NCBI GenBank assembly: GCA_947625455.1 | Contig: CANQOJ010000124.1 | Span: forward strand, 1-6,723 | Direction of reading: 5' to 3' | DNA length: 6,723 nt | Source of the DNA: an uncultured Clostridia bacterium | Lineage (GTDB): Bacteria > Bacillota > Clostridia > Oscillospirales > Ruminococcaceae | Shown here: piece after piece, positions 1-5,840 of the stretch | Numbering within the stretch: the first letter of the stretch is position 1 | Layout of the letters: the number at the start of each line of letters is the position of its first letter | Program-made: the position numbers and the translations under genes | Notes under the pieces: model-generated | What the model saw: the letters and a program-made list of their open reading frames with translations, nothing else | Databases searched by the model: none | What the model was told of the DNA's origin: nothing

Positions 1-279
1 GCGAAAACTGCCGTAAATGCCGCAAGAAAGGCAGGCATAAAAGCGGGATTGTTCCGTCCGAAAACTTTGTATCCGTTTCCCGTAAAGGAACTCAATACCG
101 CGTCAGAACACGCAAAAGTACTGCTTGACGTGGAAATGTCAATGGGGCAGATGATAGATGATGTAAAGCTTGCGATAAACTGTTCAAAGCCCGTGCATTT
201 CTGCGGAAGAACAGGCGGGGCAGTGCCTGTGCCTGCTGACGTGCTTGAAATGATAAAAAAGCTTGGAGGTGAACAGTAA
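1..279 (+). CDS. korA: 2-oxoacid:ferredoxin oxidoreductase, alpha subunit (KorA/VorB type), 3' end only
   Basis: This is the last 92 codons of a gene that begins before the window; the frame is open from base 1. The subunit belongs to the enzyme that oxidatively decarboxylates a 2-oxoacid to acyl-CoA and passes electrons to ferredoxin in the cytosol of anaerobes. The visible part is the C-terminal domain, with the family-typical pattern RPKTLYPFP, then LLDVEMSMGQM, then GRTGG close to the end. The stop codon overlaps the ATG of the beta gene by one base (TAATG), so the two are translationally coupled. The pattern fits clostridial proteins usually labelled VorB or KorA. Substrate (2-oxoglutarate, branched-chain 2-oxoacid or other) cannot be told from this fragment. 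The in-frame TTG at 49 is internal and not a real start. Confidence 0.9.
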   Translation, partial: AKTAVNAARKAGIKAGLFRPKTLYPFPVKELNTASEHAKVLLDVEMSMGQMIDDVKLAINCSKPVHFCGRTGGAVPVPADVLEMIKKLGGEQ

Positions 280-1025
280 TGGCGGTTGTATTTGAACGTC
301 CGAAGTCATTGCTTGACGTGCCGACGCATTATTGCCCCGGCTGTACGCACGGCATTGTTCACAGGCTTGTGTGCGAAGTTATTGACGAAATGGGCATAGA
401 GGGGGATACGATAGGCATAGTACCCGTCGGTTGTTCTGTTATGGCATATGACTATTTCGGGTGCGACGTTATAGAAGCGCCGCACGGACGCGCGCCTGCT
501 GTTGCAACAGGAGTAAAGCGCGCAAATCCCGAAAGCATGGTGTTTACATATCAGGGCGACGGCGATTTGGCGGCGATAGGCACTTGTGAAACGGTACACA
601 GCGCGTCAAGGGGCGAGAACATTGTCGTTATATTCATAAACAACACCATTTACGGCATGACAGGCGGGCAGATGGCGCCGACAACTATTCCCGGTCAGGT
701 TACGCAGACAACTCCCTATGGTCGCGACGTTAAAATTGCGGGTTATCCGCTTAGAATGTGCGAAATGCTGTCAACTCTTGACGGCGTGGCGCTTGCACAG
801 CGAGTTTCGGTTGACAGCGTACCGCATATCCGCGAAGCGAAAAAAGCCATAAGGAAAGCGTTTGAAAACGAGAAAGCAAAGCGCGGATTTTCGATAATAG
901 AGGTATTGTCAACCTGCCCCACAAACTGGGGATTGACGCCGCTTGAAGCAATAAAGCGCCTGCAGGACGAAATGATACCGTACTACCCGCTTGGAGTATA
1001 TAAGGATAAGGAGAAATTGACATGA
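279..1025 (+). CDS. korB: 2-oxoacid:ferredoxin oxidoreductase, beta subunit (thiamine pyrophosphate-binding)
   Basis: This 248-residue protein is the catalytic subunit that binds thiamine pyrophosphate and, by family knowledge, a [4Fe-4S] cluster. The TPP/Mg motif is visible as GDGD at residues 93-96 followed by NN at 121-122, then YGMTGGQ. Candidate cluster ligands are C19 and C22 (CPGC), C52 (PVGCS) and C213 (CPTNWG), matching the four-cysteine layout of archaeal and clostridial two-oxoacid oxidoreductases. The length is usual for the separate-subunit enzymes. The start is fixed by GGAGGTG at 265-271, seven bases upstream, and by the one-base overlap with the alpha gene. The end overlaps the gamma gene by four bases (ATGA). 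Nothing suggests damage. The kor name is provisional because substrate specificity is not readable from the sequence. Confidence 0.95.
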   Translation: MAVVFERPKSLLDVPTHYCPGCTHGIVHRLVCEVIDEMGIEGDTIGIVPVGCSVMAYDYFGCDVIEAPHGRAPAVATGVKRANPESMVFTYQGDGDLAAIGTCETVHSASRGENIVVIFINNTIYGMTGGQMAPTTIPGQVTQTTPYGRDVKIAGYPLRMCEMLSTLDGVALAQRVSVDSVPHIREAKKAIRKAFENEKAKRGFSIIEVLSTCPTNWGLTPLEAIKRLQDEMIPYYPLGVYKDKEKLT

Positions 1026-1552
1026 CAACTGAAATTCTGCTTGCGGGATTTGGCGGACAGGGAGTTCTTTTCGCGGGGAAAATTCTTGCATACAGCGCGC
1101 TTATTGACGGAAAGGAGTTGTCGTGGCTTCCGTCATACGGACCTGAAATGCGCGGAGGTACGGCGAATTGTTCGGTGTGCGTATCAGATGAACCCATAGG
1201 TTCGCCTTTAGTGACAAATCCCGATATTTTTGTCGCTATGAACCAGCCGTCCTACGACAAGTTTATAAACGCTGTAAAGCCAAACGGCACGGCTTTTATC
1301 GACAGTTCGCTTGTGGAAACAAAATGTGAACGCATCGACATTTCCTGCCATTATCTCCCGTCAACAACGCTTGCAAATGAAAACAGCCTGCAAGGCGGTT
1401 CAAATATGATACTCCTCGGAAAGATAATAAAGGAAACAAAAATCTTCACGCCCGAAACGGTAAAAAAGGCAATAGAACAAGTCGTTCCCGCAGTTAAGGA
1501 AACGCTTATAAAGAACAACTTCAGGGCTATTGAATTAGGATTTAACAGTTAA
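1022..1552 (+). CDS. korC: 2-oxoacid:ferredoxin oxidoreductase, gamma subunit
   Basis: This 176-residue protein is the gamma subunit of the same complex; in this family the gamma domain helps bind coenzyme A and completes the oligomer. The N-terminus has the signature GFGGQG at residues 9-14, followed by SYGPEMRGG at 38-46, both standard for the family. Its length is normal. The ATG lies in an ATGA overlap with the beta stop, and AAGGAG at 1008-1013 gives an eight-base spacing, so the start is secure. It is the last gene of the plus-strand operon. The stop (TAA at 1550-1552) runs straight into an A-run that serves as the T-run of the opposing operon's terminator, so the convergent units are packed with no spare sequence. 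I see no T-run after the hairpin on the plus strand that would make a clear terminator for this operon. Confidence 0.94.
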   Translation: MTTEILLAGFGGQGVLFAGKILAYSALIDGKELSWLPSYGPEMRGGTANCSVCVSDEPIGSPLVTNPDIFVAMNQPSYDKFINAVKPNGTAFIDSSLVETKCERIDISCHYLPSTTLANENSLQGGSNMILLGKIIKETKIFTPETVKKAIEQVVPAVKETLIKNNFRAIELGFNS

Positions 1553-1655
1553 AAAACTTTAGAGGTAAGATGTTAGAATTAAGATGTGAAAGTTAAAGCC
1601 AAACAAGTTTTTGGTTTAAACTCTTACCTCTTACTTCTAACCTCTTACCTCTAAA
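1551..1655 (-). terminator. Long hairpin terminator of the PadR operon
   Basis: On the minus strand the 98-nt palindrome at 1655-1558 is followed by one G and then six T residues (plus-strand A-run 1551-1556), the layout of an intrinsic terminator. It sits 26 bases past the stop of the last DUF4097 gene. The stem is much longer than a usual terminator stem and has several mismatches, so it may be a repeat element co-opted as a terminator. On the plus strand no T-run follows, so bidirectional action is doubtful. Confidence 0.6.
1558..1655. repeat. 98-bp imperfect palindrome made of 7-bp units
   Basis: The element is symmetrical about 1606/1607: base i pairs with base 3213-i along its whole length. 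The right arm 1621-1655 divides exactly into five heptamers with consensus CTCTTAC; variants are TTCTAAC and CTCTAAA. The left arm 1558-1592 holds the five complementary heptamers; the two at 1558-1564 and 1572-1578 pair perfectly and the others have one or two mismatches. The inner part 1593-1620 continues the stem (GCCAAA against TTTGGT) around a small loop. I infer a dispersed heptamer repeat or MITE-like element; no clear target-site duplication or coding content is seen. Confidence 0.75.
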
Positions 1656-1680
1656 CAACATTTAGGGGGGAATCAAAGTT

Positions 1681-2514
1681 TTACTGCTGTTTTACTGTGA
1701 CGTTGCCTGAAGTTAATTTTATCTTTATGCTATGGCGGTTATCCCCGCCGAATGTTCCGTGTGTGCCTTTGCCGAGGTTCATCAGCTTGCCTTTTTCCGA
1801 ACCTAAATCGGTTTTCAGCAATCCCGAAATACCGTCAAATTCAACGTCCATTCCGCTGTTTTCGGGCAGAGAAACATTAACATCTCCGCTTATTGCGCTG
1901 ATATTCAGCCCGCCGTTCCACTCGCTGTAATCAAGGTCAATCCTGCCCGACGCAACTGAAACATTGCCCTCTCCGCAGGCGTTTTTGTAAACGGTGTTTC
2001 CCGAAACCGAACAAATTGAGAACTTCTCTGTTTTCGCGTTTATTTCAACATTTCCTGACGCGGTAGTTACCTTTACAAGCCTTGCGGGAATTTCATTTTC
2101 GACTGTTATTCTTCCCGAAGCGGTTTTTACGTTGATTTCATCAAACTCGGCTTTTACGTCAATACCGCCCGAAGCCGTGTCAAGGCTGAACTTCTCCGCT
2201 TTAACGCCGTCAACATTTACTCCGCCGTGAGTTGTCTTGACGGCAATTTTTGCGAATGTTTTTTTCGGAAGATAAACGGTTATTTTGTATTCATCTTCGG
2301 ATTTGTTGCCGATTATGTCAATTAACGGCGTTTCCTTAAAGCTTAGTTTGTTTTCAAGCAGCACCGCGCAAAGCTGAGGAGAACTTTTCGGATTTTCATA
2401 TTCAGCCGTTATCCCCTCGTCATCAGTAGGAATGACAACAATCTTCGCGCCTATAGAGTTCACCTCTACCTCGCTTATTTCATTCGTAAATCTGTAAACC
2501 TGTTTTTCAGCCAT
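1681..2514 (-). CDS. DUF4097-family beta-strand repeat protein, no signal peptide
   Basis: This 277-residue protein has the hallmark of the DUF4097 (putative adhesin) family: short strands separated by an [A/S/V]SG turn. The turns are at residues 113-116, 131-134, 151-154, 169-172, 187-190, 207-210, 228-231 and 267-270, a period of about 18-21 residues, which predicts a right-handed beta-solenoid. Residues 1-95 form a less repetitive N-terminal part. There is no hydrophobic leader or membrane segment, so it is probably cytosolic, unlike its neighbour upstream. The start is supported by AAAGGA at 2522-2527 (minus strand), seven bases away, and it follows the preceding gene by 33 bases. It is last in the operon, just before the long hairpin. 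Biochemical function is unknown; DUF4097 genes often accompany PadR and HAAS genes and envelope-stress systems, so a role in envelope sensing is inference. Confidence 0.88.
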   Translation of the reverse strand: MAEKQVYRFTNEISEVEVNSIGAKIVVIPTDDEGITAEYENPKSSPQLCAVLLENKLSFKETPLIDIIGNKSEDEYKITVYLPKKTFAKIAVKTTHGGVNVDGVKAEKFSLDTASGGIDVKAEFDEINVKTASGRITVENEIPARLVKVTTASGNVEINAKTEKFSICSVSGNTVYKNACGEGNVSVASGRIDLDYSEWNGGLNISAISGDVNVSLPENSGMDVEFDGISGLLKTDLGSEKGKLMNLGKGTHGTFGGDNRHSIKIKLTSGNVTVKQQ

Positions 2515-2547
2515 AATGATTTTCCTTTCTGTATATTATGTTTAAAA

Positions 2548-3651
2548 TTAGTCGTAATTATTCGCAACATCACTGTTATAAATTCCGTAAATATCGCCGT
2601 GGTCAACTTCGCTGTCTGATGAACTGTAAGAAGAATCCGACTGAACTTCCGAAGAAGCAAAGTAGTTTCTTATTTTAACAGTTCCGTTTGTGTTGTCAAT
2701 GCGTATAAAGTTTTCGGTATCTTCAGAACCGATATAATAACCGTTTCCGCTTTCCTTAATCACCATATCCGCATTATCGGTGTCAATGTCGATACATCCC
2801 GAAACTATCTGCGCAATAACTCTCGACTGCGTCATAGCAGGCAGTATCATATCGACGCTTCCGCCCGTTTTGTTCATGACTATGCCTTTGAAACTGCTGA
2901 AGTCAAGTATTGCGCTTCCGTTCGTCATCTGAAGACTTCCTGCGCCCGTAAGTTCGCTTATGTCAAGTTTTCCCGTGCCTACTCCTAAACTGTACTGTTC
3001 TGTGTATGCGTTTTTGACAACAGCCGTTCCCGAACCGACTTTGACGTCAATTTCGTCCGCTGTCGTTGAGGGATCTTTAATAAAGGAGAAATCTCCCGCG
3101 CCTACCTCTATATTATTATATTGTGCGGTAACGCTGAGAACGTTTACTATTCCAGAACCCTGCATTATTTCCAGAGTATGATAAAAACGCGTGGGAACGC
3201 TTATCATAACTGTGCATCTTGCTTCGGAAGCAGTATCGTCAAGCCAGCTTGTGAAACTGCCGTTTAAGGGATTGAAAGTGATGTCCGACGGGTGAATTTC
3301 TACAACGCTTGTATCCGTATCTTTTGAAAGTCTTACGTCAACTGTTCTGCTTTTGTTTTCGTTTTTGATGTTTATCACAATATCATCGCTTAGTGATGAA
3401 CTGATGTACGCCTTGACTCCCGAAAGCTTAAAACTAATGTTGTCCAAGTCCTCCATCTCAATGTTTTTTGCGCCGTCCGAAGCGCTTATCGTGAAGTTTT
3501 GCTGTAATTCTTCAACTGTTGAGCTTATTTCAACACTTGAATTTATAGGATCTTCTTTGCTTTCAATGCCTAAAATCATCTGTAAAATTCCAGCAGTTAT
3601 GAAACTGCAGACGCATACGGGAATTAAAATTGACAACAATTTCTTTATCAT
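2548..3651 (-). CDS. Membrane-anchored DUF4097-family protein
   Basis: This 367-residue protein has one N-terminal hydrophobic segment at residues 5-28 after two lysines, predicting a signal anchor with the rest outside the cell. No proper lipobox surrounds the cysteines at 13 and 15. Residues 60-330 carry a beta-repeat region with glycine turns at about 164-167 (QGSG), 183-186 (VGAG), 205-208 (VGSG), 224-227 (VGTG), 242-245, 261-264, 282-285 and 320-323, spaced about 19-22 residues: the DUF4097 pattern, more diverged than in the downstream gene. Residues 333-367 are a serine- and aspartate-rich tail. I chose the start at 3651 because GAGGTG lies seven bases upstream (3658-3663) and the hydrophobic segment then sits at the very N-terminus. 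The frame stays open to an ATG at 3696, but that would overlap the previous gene and add a leader with no ribosome site. Function unknown; surface-exposed partner of the PadR/HAAS module is inference. Confidence 0.82.
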   Translation of the reverse strand: MIKKLLSILIPVCVCSFITAGILQMILGIESKEDPINSSVEISSTVEELQQNFTISASDGAKNIEMEDLDNISFKLSGVKAYISSSLSDDIVINIKNENKSRTVDVRLSKDTDTSVVEIHPSDITFNPLNGSFTSWLDDTASEARCTVMISVPTRFYHTLEIMQGSGIVNVLSVTAQYNNIEVGAGDFSFIKDPSTTADEIDVKVGSGTAVVKNAYTEQYSLGVGTGKLDISELTGAGSLQMTNGSAILDFSSFKGIVMNKTGGSVDMILPAMTQSRVIAQIVSGCIDIDTDNADMVIKESGNGYYIGSEDTENFIRIDNTNGTVKIRNYFASSEVQSDSSYSSSDSEVDHGDIYGIYNSDVANNYD

Positions 3652-3657
3652 ATTCTT

Positions 3658-3663
3658 CACCTC
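3658..3663 (-). promoter_or_regulatory. Ribosome binding site overlapping the upstream stop codon
   Basis: Reading the minus strand, TGAGGTG merges the TGA stop of the HAAS gene (3664-3662) with the GAGGTG ribosome site of the anchored DUF4097 gene, six bases before its ATG at 3651. This settles the start choice and suggests translational coupling between the two genes. Confidence 0.75.
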
Positions 3664-4780
3664 ACAAATCGTAAATTGCCTTGATATGCAGTTCAATTAC
3701 AAACTTCACAAGCTTTATAACGGGTTTTATAAGCAACATCCCCAAAAGTGAAATTATAAGTCCGAGCGAACATTCTCCTATTCCCAAAAAGAGATTTACT
3801 ATTGCATAGTTGCTGTATTCAAAAAAGGCAGTAAAAATCGTTTCAAAAAATAACCCTATTCCCCCGCATATCATAGATATGACCGCCGATATTATTGCCG
3901 GCAATAACCAACTCCACACAAGCACGTCAAGCACTATCGCGCCCGCAAGTTTACCGCCGTTTACATTAGGCTTCAAATCTTTTACGTAAGTAAACGCCGA
4001 GCCTTTTTTGCCGCTGTTTTGATTTTGAGAGTTGGGGATAGTTCCTTTCCGCTCGTGATTTGAGTGTTCTCGGAAACTGTCGTTCGGGTGAGGGATTTTT
4101 TCCGCGGCATTTTTAACGGCGGACGCGGCGTTTTGTCCTGCCTGCTTTACGCTTTGCCCCGCATTTTTAACCGCGTTTTTAACTTGACTGTTTTCTATCG
4201 CGTCAGCAATCGCACTTCCCGCCGCTTTAGCCGCGTCGGCAATCGCGCTGCCCGCGTTTGAAAAAGCCTCCGATACGCTCGGCTTTGCGACAGCCGAGCC
4301 TTTCGAAGAAGTATCCGCTGAGCCTTGCGCGAAAGTTCCCGCTGAACTTCCCGCAAAAGTTCCCGAATAGCCGCTGCTTACGGAATTTGCGTCAGATTGA
4401 TTTTTTGCGTTTGGATATATTTCCTCGGAAAAATGTTCTGGAGTGTACTCAATAAAATGCTCAATATCGCTTTGTTTATCCTTTAAAAGCGATAAGTCCG
4501 CGGGAACATCTTTTCCGGGTTTCGTAAGGCTTACCTTGCGTTCAATATCTCTTGCAACCATGCTGTTTATGCGCGTGCTTTCAAGATTAAGGTAATTTCT
4601 CGCAATCTCCTTTACGTCGCCTAAGCGGTTTGCCGCTTCGGCTTCGGAAATGCCCTCGGTTTTACATTCGGCGAAATGCTCTTCAAAATCAAGCTTTATA
4701 TCCTCGGTGTAATTTATTCCTATGCGTTCTAGTTCATATTCAAGCTGTGTGAAAAATTCACTCTTGCTGTTCGTTATCAT
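3662..4780 (-). CDS. HAAS/DUF1700-type membrane protein with 11-residue repeat linker
   Basis: The 372-residue protein starts with a HAAS-like domain (about residues 1-66): FFTQLEYELERI, then DFEEHFAECKTEGISE and RLGDVKEIARNYL, the pattern seen in proteins coded beside PadR regulators. A Gly/Ser/Ala-rich stretch (135-168) leads into five tandem 11-residue units at 176-230, then a polar linker to about 274. The last 95 residues are hydrophobic, with two or three likely membrane segments at about 279-310 and 324-356, and a basic amphipathic end. So the N-terminal domain is probably cytosolic and tethered to the membrane. AAAGGGG at 4790-4796 supports the start, which lies inside the PadR gene (23-bp overlap), so the two are coupled. 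By family, HAAS domains are thought to link PadR regulators to membrane signals; direct contact here is inference. The 11-mer repeat is not part of the usual family core as I know it. Confidence 0.83.
   Translation of the reverse strand: MITNSKSEFFTQLEYELERIGINYTEDIKLDFEEHFAECKTEGISEAEAANRLGDVKEIARNYLNLESTRINSMVARDIERKVSLTKPGKDVPADLSLLKDKQSDIEHFIEYTPEHFSEEIYPNAKNQSDANSVSSGYSGTFAGSSAGTFAQGSADTSSKGSAVAKPSVSEAFSNAGSAIADAAKAAGSAIADAIENSQVKNAVKNAGQSVKQAGQNAASAVKNAAEKIPHPNDSFREHSNHERKGTIPNSQNQNSGKKGSAFTYVKDLKPNVNGGKLAGAIVLDVLVWSWLLPAIISAVISMICGGIGLFFETIFTAFFEYSNYAIVNLFLGIGECSLGLIISLLGMLLIKPVIKLVKFVIELHIKAIYDL
4091..4255 (-). repeat. Five 33-bp units coding 11-residue repeats
   Basis: Residues 176-230 of the HAAS protein fall into five consecutive 11-residue units. 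The first two are AGSAIADAAKA (176-186) and AGSAIADAIEN (187-197). The next three keep valine at the same phase: V200, V211 and V222, each followed by lysine. At DNA level the two AGSAIADA units are nearly identical, 33 bp apart (4201-4222 and 4234-4255), while the other three have diverged. An 11-residue period is typical of amphipathic helices of the LEA, apolipoprotein and synuclein kind. Confidence 0.75.
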
Positions 4781-5096
4781 TTTCGTATTCCCCTTTCAGA
4801 AGCTTATCTATGCTCACTTCAAATTCCGACCATTCATTTATCAGCTTTTCAAGTTCATCTTTTCCCTTATCCGTTATCTTATAGTATTTCCTCGGCGGCC
4901 CTTCGGGGGATTCGACTATGTAGCTGTCGATAAATCCCGCGTCTCTGAGGCGTTTCATAAGCGGATATATTGTACCCTCGGTCATTTCCATACATGCCGA
5001 TATTCGGTTTACAATTTCATAGCCGTAGCAGTCTGCTCTGCTTATTATTGACAGAGCGCACATTTCAAGTGTTCCCCGTTTCATTTGTGAGTTCAT
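4758..5096 (-). CDS. PadR-family transcriptional regulator
   Basis: This 112-residue protein is a short PadR regulator (the subfamily of about 110 residues). The winged helix-turn-helix is plain: KRGTLEMCALSII at 6-18, CYGYEIVNRI at 23-32, recognition helix in GTIYPLMKRL at 41-50, and the wing GPPRKYYKIT at 66-75. A single C-terminal helix (about 76-100) would form the dimer. It is the first gene of a four-gene operon. The start has GGAGGTG at 5102-5108, five bases upstream. The 3' end overlaps the HAAS gene by 23 bp. PadR proteins generally repress their own operon and release DNA upon a ligand or partner signal. The promoter here contains matching inverted repeats, which supports autoregulation, but the effector is unknown. 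Confidence 0.95.
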   Translation of the reverse strand: MNSQMKRGTLEMCALSIISRADCYGYEIVNRISACMEMTEGTIYPLMKRLRDAGFIDSYIVESPEGPPRKYYKITDKGKDELEKLINEWSEFEVSIDKLLKGEYENDNEQQE

Positions 5097-5128
5097 ATCT
5101 TCACCTCCGAGTTCTCTTCGCTGGTTTT

Positions 5129-5157
5129 ATTATACCACAAGGTATCATATATTGCAA
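5129..5157 (-). promoter_or_regulatory. Sigma-A-type promoter of the PadR operon
   Basis: On the minus strand a perfect -10 box TATAAT lies at 5134-5129 and a -35 box TTGCAA (four of six to consensus) at 5157-5152, with a 17-base spacer. Transcription should start near 5122, leaving about 26 bases before the PadR ATG with the GGAGGTG site in it. It drives the four-gene operon that ends at the hairpin at 1655-1551. Confidence 0.82.
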
Positions 5158-5163
5158 TATACC
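5132..5163. promoter_or_regulatory. Candidate PadR operator: ATACC/GGTAT half-sites over the promoter
   Basis: Three half-sites alternate across the promoter: ATACC at 5132-5136, GGTAT at 5141-5145 and ATACC at 5159-5163. The first two form a perfect inverted repeat with a four-base gap that runs into the -10 box. Around the -35 box there is also a perfect 14-bp palindrome, TATATTGCAATATA, at 5148-5161. Inverted repeats in this place suit a dimeric repressor that blocks RNA polymerase. That PadR binds them is inference. Confidence 0.55.
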
Positions 5164-5171
5164 GAATATAC

Positions 5172-5197
5172 AAAAATTGCGGTAAAATTACCGCAAT
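5172..5197 (-). terminator. Intrinsic terminator of the tex-linked operon
   Basis: On the minus strand ATTGCGGTAA and TTACCGCAAT form perfect 10-base arms (5197-5176) with two T residues between them, and the end of the stem runs into TTTTT (plus-strand A-run 5172-5176). It lies about 30 bases past the stop of the gene at 5228-5797. It separates that transcript from the PadR promoter, whose -35 box begins 15 bases further on. The palindrome could also bind a protein, but the T-run favours a terminator. Confidence 0.8.
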
Positions 5198-5227
5198 AAT
5201 TTGTAAATAGTTAACAAAATTAAACAT

Positions 5228-5797
5228 TCAAGGTCCCATAATTGATATATAGTCAAAATCGGGATTTTCTTTCATCATCTTTCTAAGATACCCCGTAAAC
5301 CGCCTGTAAAAGTCAACAACGCAATCAATGTTGCGCTTTATTGTTTCAAGGTTTGTAACTCCCGCAATATGGTCGGGATTGTCCTTATCGGTCATGTAAA
5401 AAATAGAAAAGTTTTTCATTATCGGTTCAAGATAAATGTTGCCGAAATCCTTTTCAAGAGTATCCGCCGCCCATTCTATCTCGGCGCACATTCTTTCTGC
5501 CTGAATATAAGTGTAGAAATTGTGTTCAAGCCACCACTCAAACTCCACCTTGCCAAATCTTTCGCTTATGTACATACATTCGTCATGCCTGTACATATTG
5601 CAGGGAAGTGACATATCGAAATATTTATAGAAGAAATACTGCAAAAAGCACTCAACGTCACCCTCTTCAACGGAAATTTCATAGTCGTACCTAAGTTCGA
5701 CATCATCTTCAATTATCTTGTCGCTAAGCCTTACTTTCGCGGGCATTATCCAGAAATATGAACTTGTGTCATGACCTTCTTTTATTTCTATCTGCAT
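5228..5797 (-). CDS. Hypothetical protein, soluble, aromatic-rich and acidic
   Basis: I do not recognise this 189-residue protein. It has no signal peptide or membrane segment and is rich in Phe, Tyr, Trp, Asp and Glu, for example FLQYFFYKYF at residues 51-60 and EFEWWLEHNFYTY at 85-97. The N-terminal 50 residues look like beta strands and the rest mostly helical; the C-terminal 40 residues (TIKRNIDCVVDFYRRF and onward) predict a helix. Five cysteines are scattered with no metal-binding pattern. AAAGGAG at 5803-5809 gives a five-base spacing to the ATG, so the start is good. It follows the 133-residue gene by 43 bases and is closed by a hairpin terminator, so it is probably the last gene of the tex transcript. 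Base composition appears AT-richer than the oxidoreductase genes. A role as an immunity-type or other accessory protein is only a guess. Confidence 0.75.
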   Translation of the reverse strand: MQIEIKEGHDTSSYFWIMPAKVRLSDKIIEDDVELRYDYEISVEEGDVECFLQYFFYKYFDMSLPCNMYRHDECMYISERFGKVEFEWWLEHNFYTYIQAERMCAEIEWAADTLEKDFGNIYLEPIMKNFSIFYMTDKDNPDHIAGVTNLETIKRNIDCVVDFYRRFTGYLRKMMKENPDFDYISIMGP

Positions 5798-5840
5798 TGT
5801 TTCTCCTTTCTGTGCTGAATTTACGCGGTATAATCGGAAT

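Noticed and set aside
751..1197. Minus-strand open frame of 148 codons across the beta/gamma junction
   Set aside because: It lies opposite two well-supported subunit genes, has no ribosome site or family-like sequence, and its composition is what an antisense shadow gives. The same applies to 306-599 and 909-1091.
1621..1655. CRISPR-like or tandem-repeat array
   Set aside because: The units are only 7 bp, contiguous without spacers, and matched by complementary units in the other arm, so the region is a hairpin and not an array.
1656..1680. GGGGGG at 1665-1670 as a ribosome site for a plus-strand gene
   Set aside because: No start codon with a credible open frame follows; the bases sit between the hairpin and the stop of the opposing DUF4097 gene.
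1697..2230. Plus-strand open frames opposite the soluble DUF4097 gene (1697-1930, 1994-2230)
   Set aside because: They mirror the repetitive codons of the real gene and have no recognisable protein features; the same holds for 2960-3181 and 3353-3751 opposite the other DUF4097 gene.
3652..3696. Longer N-terminus for the anchored DUF4097 protein, starting at the ATG at 3696
   Set aside because: It would overlap the HAAS gene by 35 bases, lacks a ribosome site and pushes the hydrophobic anchor inward; the ATG at 3651 has GAGGTG at the right distance.
5798..5840. A separate promoter in front of the 189-residue gene
   Set aside because: The best -10 candidate is TATACC with no convincing -35 box at 16-18 bases, so I treat the gene as transcribed from upstream.
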